From: Spirometra erinaceieuropaei
Lineage: Eukaryota; Platyhelminthes; Cestoda; Diphyllobothriidea; Diphyllobothriidae
DNA: 64,000 bases
Direction: 5' to 3'
NCBI GenBank assembly: GCA_902702965.1
Contig: CACRXP010000001.1
Location: forward strand, 1,384,176 to 1,448,175
Shown: piece by piece, positions 43,891 through 54,700 of the stretch
Layout of the letters: the number at the start of each line of letters is the position of its first letter
How positions within the stretch are numbered: the stretch's first letter is position 1
Notes under the pieces: generated by a model
Database searches by the model: none
What the model saw: the letters and a program-made list of their open reading frames with translations, nothing else
What the model was told of the DNA's origin: nothing
Translations under genes and position numbers: made by a program

Positions 43891-45904
43891 CTGGGAAAAA
43901 AAAGGGAGAACAAAATACCCAGATTTTGGATATGCAAAGGCTTTCGGTTTAGACAATACAACAATGGTGTGAACGACGTGCAGTGGGCGGCTCATAAAAT
44001 GAGTACGGTAGATTACAAGTCAACTAGTCGGAGCTACGATTATTAATATTATTTGCATGGTGATGATAATGTACCTTGTGGTGCTGGTTTTGTTGACGGT
44101 AGTGCCAAAGTTTGTGATTTTGGCACTAGCATGGGTCGCGCTGTGGCATCAAACCTTAAACGAGACTTGTATTCTGTGACAGGGTGGGCTCTCTAAGTGT
44201 TTTCTCCCGTTTCTGAGTGAAATTAGTCTGTGTGTAGTGCGCGAGAGAACGAAATACATGGTCTGCCATCGCGCCTAATTGCCAGTCTTGAATACCACAG
44301 ATGCACGGAGTGGGCCTTCCAGGCAGCATTCAACTAACGTGCATCCAGATGTAAACTGTGCCTTAGAATTCGTGGTACTGAAAATTACTATCTAGACAAT
44401 CGATTAATACTTGTGAGCCGTGACGACTCTTCAATGTGTCCTCAATAGCAAGTACTGAAAATAAGGATATTCGAGCGTTACTGTTGGTTTAATTAATGTG
44501 GAGACCGAGCCCGTCGCACACGCAATGCGGCGGTGCAAGGTTTGCTGGCACGTCCATCTAGTGGAGGAAATACGAAAAACATAAGGCTGATGGTGCGCCC
44601 GTTCCCCTTACTAGTTCCTGGTCCACGCGCAGGATGCCAGTGCGCCCCGAGCAGCGGCGGTTCTTTTTAAGCCCGCGAAATGCCACTGATGATGAGGGTG
44701 TTGACTGTATAAATGGTAGTTGTTCCATTACGATAATGATGACAACGATGACCAATCACCATATTAGTAAGTCATTGGTCATATTGGGAAAGGAAAACTT
44801 GATGATGAGCGACCGTCGCGAACGACATCTACCGAATGCCCAACGCAGTGGGCGCAGCACTATGAATTGCATGTGGTTAGTCTGCACTTTACACTCTCTG
44901 ATCCCTCATCCATCTGGTAAGACAATGTGAGGATGACCGGAGGCGGACTCAGATACAGCAGCTAACAAGGCAGGACAGTCCGATTACGTGTGCCGCACAC
45001 ATGGTACTCAGAGCAAGTACCAGGTCCTCAGAAGGGCGGTTCGGAACTCGCATGCGTGAGGTTTGTATAAAGGTCGCATAAAGGGGCCACTGAGTATTAC
45101 TCTAAGTTCTCCAGTCAGTAATTTCGCACGAAAGTCCAGCTGAGTGAACTTTGGAGCCTTTAAAGATGACCGTACTGTTGGCGCCACTGCACGACTTATG
45201 ACAAATAACAAGAGAACCAGTGACAAAATCCCTTATCAACTGCGCTCTGAGTAAGCCAAAACACTCGAAAAAAATAACTGAATATCACGCTTTACGACAA
45301 CTCTAAAACAGCTTAAGGCAGAACGGCAGCAAAAGAAGACAGACGCACATATGTGAACAGTGTAGACGACGAATGCAAGTCTAGTAATTTCGAGGAAAAA
45401 ACGATGTGTGAAGTTGCCCCAACTAATAAGTAAGCGGATTAAAAAAATAACAAGACATCCAGAGCGCACCCCTTACTTACATTTTTTGACGAACTTCGAC
45501 ATGCGCGGGGATTTGTCTACGAGATAAGTATAACCGCGAAAATAAACAATCGATGCTCACACTCGCAGTCGACAACAGGGTTATCTGACTATAATTGTCA
45601 CTCCTGTGTGGTACAAAACTATTCAGGACAATTGTTTTGATATGATGAGTAATAATTTATCGGGCCTGACGTTTAAACCTGAGTGAAGCACTGACTATTT
45701 TAACAAACTAAGGCTCTCATGCCCAGTTTAAAATTACATGGGCTCAGGGTGGCCCTGCGAGTCATCTTCAATAGCCGGTATCCGGTTTTTTCATCTCTTA
45801 CGTATGGGCTGTTTCGCGATATCCACCTCTCTGTGCACTTCGTAATCTTCGATTCGACCCTCCGGGGCCTCTTCCACAAATTTGCTCGCAAGACTACAGT
45901 CATT
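43891..45904. other. No gene recognised (upstream of the PPM1A-like gene)
   Basis: The promoter and any 5' non-coding exon of the phosphatase gene should lie here, but I cannot place them. An inverted R2-like fragment (AACGCAGTGGGCGCAGCAC) is at 44820-44905. Confidence 0.45.
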
Positions 45905-45999
45905 ACCGCCAATAGAAGCGACGAGCGAGTCCCAGGAAGCAGCTCAGAAGAAGGAGAGGACGAAGGGGAAGAAGATGTGATTACCGGAACAGGAAGTTT

Positions 46000-46046
46000 A
46001 CTGACCTGACGTTTTGGGTTCTCACCCGAAACCATCAGCAGAGACG
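46000..46046 (-). ncRNA. Hammerhead ribozyme, degenerate (copy G)
   Basis: On the minus strand the core reads CTGCTGA (46041-46035; A6 is C), stem II GGTTTC with GAACCC, and AAAA instead of GAAA before CGTCAGG. Two essential core positions are changed, so it should be inactive. Confidence 0.6.
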
Positions 46047-46149
46047 GTTGCATGGAAGGGTAGCGGAGGCACAAGAACTGCAGTATATATAGTACTTAAA
46101 TACCTTGAAGTCTCATGCGCCCTCTAATCAACAGATCTCGCGATCGCCG

Positions 46150-46643
46150 CTGGAGCCCGTACTTGGGGAGCGCACCGGAAGCCGTCAGCCGCCTTCTCAT
46201 TCCACTTGTAGGTGGGATTACACACAGGTCGGAAGCATCTATCAGGCGTCAAGTCATGTGGCCGAAAGACCCACTGCCACGGCAGGCAACGTCCGGAATC
46301 GTTTACCGGATTTGGTGCAGTCGCGGACAGAGCAACTACGTCGGAGAAACTGGGAGATTACTCCGGACGCGCATGGCGAAGCACGCTGCAGAGGTCAGGG
46401 GGGAAAGACGCTAGTTTTCAGGTAGCAGCTCATTCCCCGGAACCTGGCCATATTTTCGAGTTTCAAGCCGCCGAAATCCTTGCAAGAACTGACAAACACG
46501 TGAGTCGCGAGCTGCTCGAATCATGGTCATCAGGTCCGCAATCCGTCGACAAGCGCAATGACCTCGCGGTACCATATTCAGTGCTGAGACATTCCCCGAG
46601 TAGGGGAATAAATCATGTGGGGAGGGCGCGAGAGATCAGCTAA
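46150..46643 (+). pseudogene. PLE linker and GIY-YIG endonuclease (one frameshift)
   Basis: From about 46169 the frame gives EAVSRLLIPLVGGITHRSE, ASIRRQVMWPKDPLPRQ and GIVYRIWCSRGQSNYVGETG (46297-46356), closely matching the GIY-YIG of the 5.9-kb module. A G-run near 46398-46403 is one base longer than in that copy and shifts the frame. The text then continues in another frame with ASFQVAAHS, GHIFEFQAAEILA, SRELLESWSSGPQSVDKRND and VLRHSP to the stop at 46641. The second CXC cysteine of the 5.9-kb copy (CSCGQ) is CSRGQ here. No RT is present. Confidence 0.75.
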
Positions 46644-46869
46644 ACGGTGACAGCGGGCCAGATTTCCGAGCAACCACCACGTTGACGTCCAACACGGATG
46701 ATGAAATTGTGACAATTTACGATTCGGACGCGAACTGACAAACCATTATTGCTATAATTACGATCACCAACGGCGATCACGAGAGCTGCTAATTATAGCA
46801 TTTATATAGACCCACGGCAACTACGTATTATAAATACTGCAGTTTTTGTGCCTCCACTGCCTTTATCTG

Positions 46870-46925
46870 CAATCATATCTGATTATGGGTTCGAATGAGA
46901 ACCCGAAACGTCAGACCAATGAACT
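46870..46925 (+). ncRNA. Hammerhead ribozyme, core mutated (copy D), covariant stem II
   Basis: The core reads CTGATTA (46879-46885; G8 is T). Stem II is GGGTTC (46887-46892) with GAACCC (46899-46904), a G-C pair where copies A, B and F have A-U: a compensatory change. GAAA is at 46905-46908, then ACGT and C17 at 46912. Confidence 0.7.
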
Positions 46926-46975
46926 TTTTGTTCAAATGATCGCATTTTCTCCTTCCAACTTATTACGGCGTCGTC

Positions 46976-47868
46976 TACCAATGATTGAGCGTTTCAGTCT
47001 TCAAACGGATCTCCTTTACGGGTACCATATTTTCCTACAGTTATTTTTTTGTTGTGTTTTATTCAACTACACACAGTTATGGTGATAAAAGTCATGTCAA
47101 ACTAAATCCTTTTTCTGTGTAATTCGTAGTTGTATGACATTTAGAACACTACATTGACCAGGTCAATAAGTATGGGCGTGGATCGACGATTGCGAACATG
47201 TTTGGCAGCCGAATCTGCAATATTCTAGGCGGCTACGGCCGCTGCGCGGGAGCGCGATTCAGTCGCAGCATACCAGGCCCTATATGCTTAATAGCAAAAA
47301 CACGGTGGCCTTATTCAACTGCTTGAGGAATTTAGGGTCACTTCTACAAAAAAGCTCCACGGATTAAAACTCGAACCCAGCACCAAACGGTGGATTTAAA
47401 AGGCATGTGTAAAGTTTTCGTTAGTGGGGGACGACAATAGAGCAGCGGACATTGTCAGAGACAGCAGTAGCAACAAGAAAAACGTGGTAAACAGTCGAAA
47501 GTAGGGCCATAGTGGGTGCTGGCAGCCAAGGCGTGACACTATTACGAATGACCGGGACTCATTTACAATCTAATGAATTTCGGTGGGGAAATGCTCATTT
47601 CTTGGGACCTAACTTTGCAATAGCGCGATTCAGCGTAGATATGCATGATTGTGAGATATCAGACCAGTTCATTTTATTGAGGGAAATAGGCACGTGCCTT
47701 TGAGTACCTTAACTGTAGCGTGAAACTGTCTGCAAACCGGCATTTAAGACAATTATTATTATCTTCAGAGATGTATCATGATTTGACTACCCTAACAGTA
47801 AGAGGAAATTATACAAGTCCTGCCCTGCCTGTTGAACGAGGAGATTTAATGACAGACCGCGGAGGTTA
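46976..47868. other. No gene recognised
   Basis: No domain, RNA gene or repeat family recognised. The frame crossing 47720-48091 runs into the candidate LTR and has no recognisable similarity. Confidence 0.45.
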
Positions 47869-48308
47869 TGTAGTGGACAGCCATAGTGACAACGTTGCGC
47901 CTCTTGCTAGCGCCTGCACCTACGTCCTAGCGACAGCCTGCTACGGCACGCACGTCTGCCCGGCTTCGATTTGCCTCGTTGCAATCCACTGCCTGCACCA
48001 CGCATCTGGTCGATACTCTGCCTGCACCATGCGCGGCTTCTCACAACCCTCGCGTGGGCTTGAAGCCAATCTATGCACCAACTATCGCTGATTGGTAAGA
48101 CAGGCGGAAACAGCCCAGAACACTAGCGTAAACAATTTGCCACGACACTTTTGCAGCGGCGACCTTCGGCGACACACGGCTCGTCGCTCTTGCGGACGCC
48201 GCCTGCGCGGCGCCGGACGCATCCTCGTCCGGTTGCCAACTTCCCTTCAGTATTCTGTGCAGAACAAATAAATCACTTTCCTCTTCAACTGGCGTCCCGC
48301 TTCTAACA
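47869..48308 (+). mobile_element. Candidate LTR (solo LTR or 3' LTR)
   Basis: A 440-bp segment starting TGTAGTGGACAGCC and ending TTCTAACA, i.e. TG...CA. A GC-rich central part is followed near the 3' end by ACAAATAAATCAC (AATAAA signal) and a pyrimidine-rich end, as in R-U5 of flatworm Ty3/gypsy LTRs. I see no matching second LTR, primer-binding site or target duplication, so this remains a candidate. Confidence 0.4.
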
Positions 48309-48783
48309 ACTTGGGATATGGCCTGAAGTTGTGGCGTACTGAACGTACACCATCACCGCTTGGCCACTACAGTTAGTTGAGGTGCCAAATCCAAAATGCT
48401 ATGCTGCATTCAGAGCCCTTCACAATTCGGAATGCTTCTGGGATCTCCCGGTCCATTTGCCTATAGCTCAAAGGAGGGAGGTTCAGTTTCGCTGGATGGG
48501 TTGTGTCTAGAAGGGAACTTTAACCCCTATAAATTTTGTTGGTCCTTCTAATAATAATAATTTTTGATCATAGACCCATCGGGGTCCCATCAAAGCAAGT
48601 AAAAATAAATTTACATGGAATTTTAGACGAGGTAGGCAGAATCTGTTTAAAGTGAATTTATAGTCCGTTAAGAAAAATGATGAGCGAGCGATGAGAAAAA
48701 CTCCACTTAAAAATTTAAAAATGACTGGATTAATTTTACAGGAGTAAAAACCTCGTTAATAATAATAACAGATGAACGCGGGC

Positions 48784-49000
48784 AGGACTGGCCTGCATGT
48801 GGCGGTATATAACGGATTATACTCGGACATCGTCAGGGCAGAAATAAGTGTCAGCCTTGAGGGGTACGTTTGCGGGTCGGACAGGACTGGTCAGCATGTG
48901 GTATTGTGTACGGGATTCAGAACTGAAATCATCAGGGCAGGATTGATACGCCGGATGAGACTATTCGCGTCAAAGGGGCCAGACGAGTGGAACCCAGACG
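48784..49000 (+). repeat. Two-copy tandem repeat, period 109 bp
   Basis: AGGACTGGCCTGCATGTGGC at 48784 and AGGACTGGTCAGCATGTGGT at 48893 begin two units that also share CATCGTCAGGGCAG / CATCATCAGGGCAG. They lie in the 3' untranslated part of the minus-strand LINE remnant. Confidence 0.65.
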
Positions 49001-49252
49001 TGATCGGCTAAAGTACGCTTCGAGTTCAGCCGAGGAGTGGGGGAGGGCGGTACGACCAACTACCAGTAGACGGCGAATACTGAGGGTTCCGCCGTGAGCG
49101 TCGACAGACCGCATGAGGTATGAATGCGGGAAATGACATCCAAAACCGCGAAAATTTTCGCTATGGGGGAGGAGTGATAGCAGTGGATTTAGAAGCCAAT
49201 TCAAAACAGGGTTTTATAATGATAGAATTAAGAGTTACCACTTAATCTACCA

Positions 49253-50100
49253 CTAAATCCCGTGAAGACCCTTCTCGAAGTCAAGAAGCTGAGTGTTCGG
49301 GAATGAGACCGTTAAGAGTGCCTTTATGCATTCCGGTGTAAGATGTTTGCGGAATTTCGACTTGAATACCAGTAACTTAGGCGATGACCTAATTTCTGGC
49401 GGAAGATTACTCCAATGCAAAGCATATTTGGAAGCAAAGAAGAGGAAGCGCTTAGATGTAGTGCAGATAGGCGACGGAATCACCATGGAGAAGTTGCGCG
49501 TGGAATAAGACCGATGTTTCGGAGTGAGAGTGTCAAAAAGCGGAGGATTGGAGCTAGAGATGGTGCGAAGAAGGAAGCAAAGGCCAACTTTGAGTCTTCT
49601 AAACCACAAAAACTTAATTTTCTACAGCTGACATCTCTGAGTATAAGAAATACCGAACGAAGCTTGAGTAAACAGTTTCCGGGGGAAAACCCTCTGCACA
49701 TTTTCGATCTTATAGCGGTCACAGGCGTTCGTTAAACCAAAGAAAGGGCAGCAGTATTCGAGGACTGGAGGAGCAAACATTTGATAAAGACTTATCTTCG
49801 CTTGCGGAGGGGAAATATGCGATATGAATCCACATATCTGCGCGGCTTTGGCAGAGGTTCTATCTGCATGAGGTGATAAAGCAAGTTTATTTGTATAACT
49901 TGGACCTAGGTCCTTTATGGTGAAGCATTCTGAGAGTGGTTTATTCTGAAAAATTATGGGACCAGGAAGTTTGGCAGGACCAAAAGACATGAAACTACAC
50001 TTGGATGATGAAAACTCCATCCGCTATGTTGAACCCCATCCGCTTAAGCGTAGTAAATCGGCATTAAGTGTTTCAACACAAACGTTTACGTGACTGGGTC
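49253..50100 (-). pseudogene. Non-LTR RT C-terminal region
   Basis: The minus-strand frame gives LNADLLRLSGWG, a stop, RMEFSSSKCSFMSFG, CFTIKDLGPSYTNKLAL, SLYQMFAPPVLEYCCPFFG, VQRVFPRKLF and, after an in-frame TAG at 49622-49624, KIKFLWFRRLKVGLCFLLRT to the stop at 49253. This order (KDLG, LPILEYCSPVW-like, VQR-FTR-L) is the standard C-terminal end of CR1/L2-type RTs. The catalytic motifs lie upstream and are absent. Stops make it non-functional. Confidence 0.8.
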
Positions 50101-50150
50101 CGGGATCTGCGTCATCGTTCTGTTCCAACCGAACGTTGATCTTTACCTGC

Positions 50151-50206
50151 GAATGTCTTTGATGATGGATTCGAATGAGAATCCGGAACGTCAGGCCAAT
50201 AAAGTT
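50151..50206 (+). ncRNA. Hammerhead ribozyme, core mutated (copy E)
   Basis: GTCT, then TTGATGA (50159-50165; C3 is T), stem II GGATTC (50167-50172) with GAATCC (50179-50184), GGAA in place of GAAA, ACGT and CAGGCCAATAAAG. Two core changes suggest inactivity, although stem II is perfect. It lies antisense inside the deleted LINE at 48.5-51 kb. Confidence 0.7.
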
Positions 50207-50329
50207 CTTGTTCCAGTGAACGCATCTTTGTCTTCCGTTGTTGTTTTGTTGTGCCTCCCTCGTTTGTTTCTGCCCAGCAGTCCTGACTGCTTTCACCGTT
50301 AGGCGTTTTTTGCATGAGAACTAGAGTCA

Positions 50330-50985
50330 GACGTACTTGCTGGAGGTCCTTCTACAGGGGCTGTGGATTTATCGTTTTGTTTACGCTGGTCTGTGTATTT
50401 CCTTTTATTAGTGCCAGAAATAGAAGTAGTAGCTAGTGGTTCATTTGAAGGACCGGTGTGCAGATTATCGTGTTTGTTGCTAGTGTCTCTTTTCCCTAAG
50501 TTTTCGTCTTTCCATCGTTGTCAAATCTGGACATATAAATCAGTTTAGGTTCCGCAGATTTCTCTTTAATTTAGGGTTTTTTAGGACATGTTCAGCTTCG
50601 GTCTGTGAGTAGAAGGTTACTAAGACGGGTTTATTTTTGCTTCTAGAGTGAAGTCTTGTGGTGGTAACTATGCGGATGTTTAGGCCACACGAATGTATAA
50701 GTTTTTGAATTTATGGTGTTGGGTTAACCGTGTGGAGTATATTGCGGATAATTAAATTGAGTCTGCGTTTTGATTTATCCCGACTTCTGATGAAACTAAA
50801 TGTGTGCTCGATTCTATTTGTGGTAGGCTCATTAGGCTGTTCGTGAATGGATTTGAGTTTGTTAGTGAGTCGAGAATCGTAAAAATGTGTTCATGTTTCT
50901 CGATAAACTGCTGGAAACACACGATGGCCGAAACATCTACTTGGTCGGCCTCAAACTTAACATCGGTCATGGTTAATTGGAGGGA
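50330..50985 (-). pseudogene. LINE ORF1 remnant
   Basis: On the minus strand: MTDVKFEADQVDVS at 50970, a coiled-coil-like acidic stretch, then in a shifted frame RRLNLIIRNILHTVNPTP, a stop, LIHSCGLNIRIVTTTRL, KPVLVTFYSQTEAEHVLKNP, a stop, FICPDLTTMERRKLREKR and a Ser/Thr/Asn-rich tail. The layout (RRM-like fold, then a DLT-ER-L segment) is that of CR1/L1-type ORF1 RNA-binding proteins. Two stops and a frameshift show decay. Confidence 0.65.
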
Positions 50986-51000
50986 GTGTATAGTGATTTA

Positions 51001-52917
51001 TATTATTTTCGACAGCTAATAAAAATCGGTCGAAAATTGACGCAGAAATCGACCAAATATTACAATTATAACCAAATTTCAACTAATCTCGGATTTGAGG
51101 GTTCCGAACGGTTCAGCACAAAAGGGTTGATTTGATGACAAAGTCCTGGACCGTTGATCATTTCAACGGAAATCGAGGCGAACAACCTCCTTCGGTTCGG
51201 GAAGATCTGCTGTGACGATTTACGCTTTGAATATCTTATAAAATACCATATTCAGGCCAGCCCAATTCGACCCGCATATTTTCCCTTTCTTGAGCATCAG
51301 ATTTTCTCCTTAAATTCATACTCATCTAGTTTTTTGTATAAGGAGGTTGTCGCACTGCTCGCTGACCGTTTTTATATGTGACTGTTTATTCTGCAACCGA
51401 AAACTGAATAATGTACAGAATCTGTCTACTTACTCTAAAATTCGATTGATAATCTATATTTACTTGCTATGACGAGACCCTCAGGGGTTTTTCAATAAAA
51501 TTTTTTATTTATTTATAAACATATTCTATTCGTTTCTCTCTATCTACCTATCTGTTTCAGTACGTGTGAGGGGATTTTACCTATCTGATAAGAAGTGGAG
51601 ATAGGAATTTATTTGATGCTTGTTTCAACGGTTTCTTCACTAAACAAGGTCTCATTAAGAATACAGACTGTTAGTTCGGTTGGTTGGGGAGTGGTTCTTC
51701 TCTCATTGTAGTTTTGGTAGGGAAGAAATTGCTAGACACGTTAGCTTCTTACTTTCTCTATATTACTACTTACCCTGAATGGCGATCCTGGCCTTCGGCA
51801 AGTACTCATCTTCGTTTGAATTATTAAAGTCGTTTGTCCACGGTGCATTGCAGCTATGGCCTTCCTTGTTTCCACTTTTTTTTTAAATATGTCCTGAATT
51901 TCTTTAATTTATCGGAATGTTGATAGATAACCAACAGAGTGGTCATGTACCCGTTTTTTGGACTTCAACTCCCTTTGAAAAAGAATTTGGAATTCTCCGC
52001 TCCTTATGTGGGACACCACCTTTACTAGAGTATCGCGAATAGTAAATAGGTTGGAGTATATAAGGTGAACTGTTTTCGTAGGAGTTGTTAGAAGGCAGGG
52101 ACTTCAGTCAAATGACCTGATATAGCTGCTTATTGTGGTTGTTGAGTGTTCTAGAGTCTCAGTGGGTGTTGACAAGATCGTGTGCTTGGTTTATGCCCAG
52201 GGGAAGATGGATATTACTGCTTTATGACTGCTCGCAAAGACTACATTGTCATAATGCCTAGATATAAGCCAGATATCATTTATGAAAAAAGGTCAAGTAA
52301 GTTGTTTATTCCCGCGGGTCCATGTACTATTTGTGTCCATTCGTAGAGGGCAATAGAAGATAACAATTCGTCGCGTTCGGTGGGGGCTGGCAGCTTGATA
52401 CAGTTCATCTCTGGCCAGCTCAAATAATCCTAATTTGTGTTGTGCTCATTTTTATTTATTGACATATTGCCTATCAAACGGTTCAGACCTATTTCATTAT
52501 TAATGCATTCTGGAGAGGGGTAGAGACATCCTATCAGTATGTTTTGCAAATCTAGGATTGGAGCGAAACATCTTTATTAACCGGGAATTTATTCGAAACA
52601 TCAAAAACACTTTGCTCAAGGGTGACATTTATGTAAATCAGATATACTCCATTGCGTTTTTTAAGTTCCACTGTCGATAGAAACTATAACTTATCAAATG
52701 CGGCAAAGCCTTCCTTATTAATTCACTTGTCTTCAACATAAGTTCTAGGTTGGAGCATTTTGAGGACTATAGACGTTCCATTGGCTCAAGCGAGGCTAAG
52801 GACAATGGGCATAGAAGAGACAGGTTGTGGGGAAAATGGCTTCCATAAATGTTTCATTTGCTTGTCGGACTAGAAGGAAAGCGTTTTTAAATTGTTGAAA
52901 AGCATGTTGGTGTAAAG
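51001..52917. other. No gene recognised; possible LINE tail
   Basis: AT- and T-rich on the plus strand. GACGAGACCCTCAGGGGTTT followed by AATAAAATTTTTTATTTATTTA (51471-51520) resembles the 3' end of a flatworm LINE, with no recognisable ORF before it. Nothing else recognised. Confidence 0.35.
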
Positions 52918-53930
52918 GGTGGCTTCACTAAAGTCGGCGACAGAGTGGCTAACCAGATCTCGAAAGCCATATAGACCTTTTGTCGGCTGCAGAAAGCAGT
53001 ATGCATCGCCACGGTCGGCACTTCAACACCGAACTCAAGTACAAAGCCGTCGTCTTGATGACACTGAAGTGGTAAGCGGAGAACTGGACAGTCTACAAGA
53101 AACAAGCGCAGACGCTCAGTCACTTTTATCTCCATTCTATCCGGAGAATCATGAAACTGAGGCAGCAGGACAGGCTCGCGGACACGGAGATTTTAGAACG
53201 AACCATAGTTGTCAGCATCCGCGCATGCTGAGGCGAATATAGCTCCGATGGGGCAGTCACCTCATGAGAATGGGTGATGAGCGACTACGCAAATGGATCT
53301 GCTTGGGAGTTGTTGATATTGATGCTCACCTGCAGGGAGGTCGAACACAACACTACAATGAAACCTTTAAGAATACTTCGAAGCACTTACAAATCGACCC
53401 GGACACCTGGGAAGACCTTGCACAGGACCGCTTGTCCTGGAGAAGGGCACTCAAAACTGCAGCGGCAATTTGTGAAGCCAATCGGTTAACCACTGCCATG
53501 GCCAAAAGAACGACTCACAAGTCTCAGGAATCCCCGATCCACACCTGCAAAACTCAATTCTTTCCGAAATGTCCACACTGCCAACGAGCTTTCAGCGCAC
53601 AAATTAGTCTCGTCGAACGTCCCAGGTCCACTGTAAAAACAAGCAAGCCATCTCAACTGCGGCTCCCGCAACCGCCCGTCGTCGTCATCTCCACATCAAC
53701 CTCCACGTCGTCGGAACAACAACCTCCCTCACAATCGATAATCAGACTTCCAATGCCCCGTTACCGTCGACCACCGAAACCTCCGTCTCCCCCGTAACAG
53801 AGGCTGGAAAATCAGTGCCTGGGACACCAATGCACATCCGCCACCACTTCCTCGACTGCCCGCCTAGCCCTTCGAATTTCACTCACATGCGTGTCCATGA
53901 AGATCTACGGAAAGTCATCATAGACTAGGC
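52918..53930 (+). pseudogene. Endonuclease-RT retrotransposon, 3' end with zinc-finger tail
   Basis: In order, across three frames: VGDRVANQISKAI and TFCRLQKAV (52935-53000), [12 protein letters not shown] then [10 protein letters not shown] (53083-53205), then 53264-53797, an open frame with MRMGDERLRKWICLGV, QGGRTQHYNETFKN, INPxxWE-like IDPDTWEDLAQDRLSWRR, AAICEANRLTTAMAKR, CPHCQRAFSAQISLVER, and a Ser/Pro/Thr-rich tail. CPHC keeps the two cysteines of a C2H2 finger, but the first histidine is arginine. A second finger fragment ends SHMRVHEDLR-like near 53883-53910. Frameshifts and stops make this a dead copy of a flatworm non-LTR family. Confidence 0.75.
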
Positions 53931-54700
53931 CATACGCCACACATTTTCCCATCAGCGCATGCACAACTCATGAACACCTCCAACATCACACAGCGCAGGC
54001 ATCTTGCATGTAAGTGCGGAGTGTGTTCTTTAACTCCTGCATGTGGGTCCTCTGCTACACGTGAAGTCCGAGCTATCTATCTCTTTAACATAAAATCCTG
54101 ACGTGCGTGTATGGCTGCCGGGTTGCGTGTGTGGTTCGCGTATACGGGCCGTTCCCAGTTTTGTCAGGCACTTCCCCCAGCCTCAACATCGGCTGGTTAC
54201 TCGGCCTGGGAATCTGAGCGATGCATGAGAAAGGGCAGAGAGAATAATGTCGGCTCTCAGCTGACGCGCTTAAGACTATCACGGTGTGCTAAAAGTGCGA
54301 CTTGGATGGCTGCCAACGACCGATTCCACTTATGCCATGCTGTCAACCCAGTGTTTGTTTGTGCGTTCAGCAGTCGACCGCTGGCCTGAAGGTAAAACTT
54401 CGGTGGCTTCTTCTCGCACATATGAGATCCATGCCGCTGCTGCCTTATGTGTGCGTTTAAGGGGCCAATTCATGCATATTGCTCCGTGCTGTTCCATTTT
54501 TTCTTGAATGAAGTTCTGACCGGTTGTACATGGTGTGATAGGGGGCTGGTGGCATGCCTGGGTACGCAATTTCGCTGTACCAGTCACTTGTGCCCTCTCC
54601 CACATCTGGTCTTCCTGACTCTTGCGAATTTGAGGAAGACGCCCGGGAAACCATACGTGAAAAGGTGCATCCAAAAAGCTAACCAAAGCCAATTTTAATT
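53931..54700 (+). repeat. 3' region of the zinc-finger RT family and dispersed block
   Basis: GTGCGGAGTGTGTTCTTTAA, CATGTGGGTCCTCTGCTACA and AACATAAAATCCTG (54013-54100) recur at 63640-63930. The GAGAGAATAATG, CACGGTGTGCTAAAAGTGC and TGGATGGCTGCCAACGACC block (54238-54325) recurs at 660-780. No gene seen. Confidence 0.5.

Larger units (their letters stand above)
45905..46975 (+). mobile_element. Second PLE module with inverted arms and opposed hammerheads
   Basis: Same layout as the module at 5.9-7.1 kb. The left arm (about 45905-46105) is an inverted copy of the right arm (about 46822-46975): minus-strand ACTGCAGTTCTTGTGCCTCC against plus-strand ACTGCAGTTTTTGTGCCTCC near 46837. Each arm has a hammerhead relic facing outward, with linker and GIY-YIG between them. 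The left arm retains CGAGTCCCAGGAAGCAG, the complement of the distal end of copy A. It is older than the 5.9-kb module: both ribozyme cores are mutated and the ORF is frameshifted. Confidence 0.75.
48545..50985 (-). mobile_element. Non-LTR retrotransposon, internally deleted
   Basis: Read 5' to 3' on the minus strand: an ORF1 remnant (50985-50330), a foreign hammerhead-bearing fragment (about 50310-50105), the C-terminal end of the RT (50100-49253), and a 3' region down to a TTATTATTA tail at about 48565-48550. GGGACCCCGATGGGTCTATG lies just before the tail. Most of the endonuclease and RT is missing. A 109-bp tandem duplication lies in the 3' region. Confidence 0.65.

Noticed and set aside
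44688..44710. CTGATGATGAGGG resembling a hammerhead core
   Set aside because: No GAAA or pairing stem follows at a usable distance.
47720..48091. A 123-codon plus-strand frame
   Set aside because: It runs through the candidate LTR boundary and is Cys/His/Ser-rich without a domain pattern.
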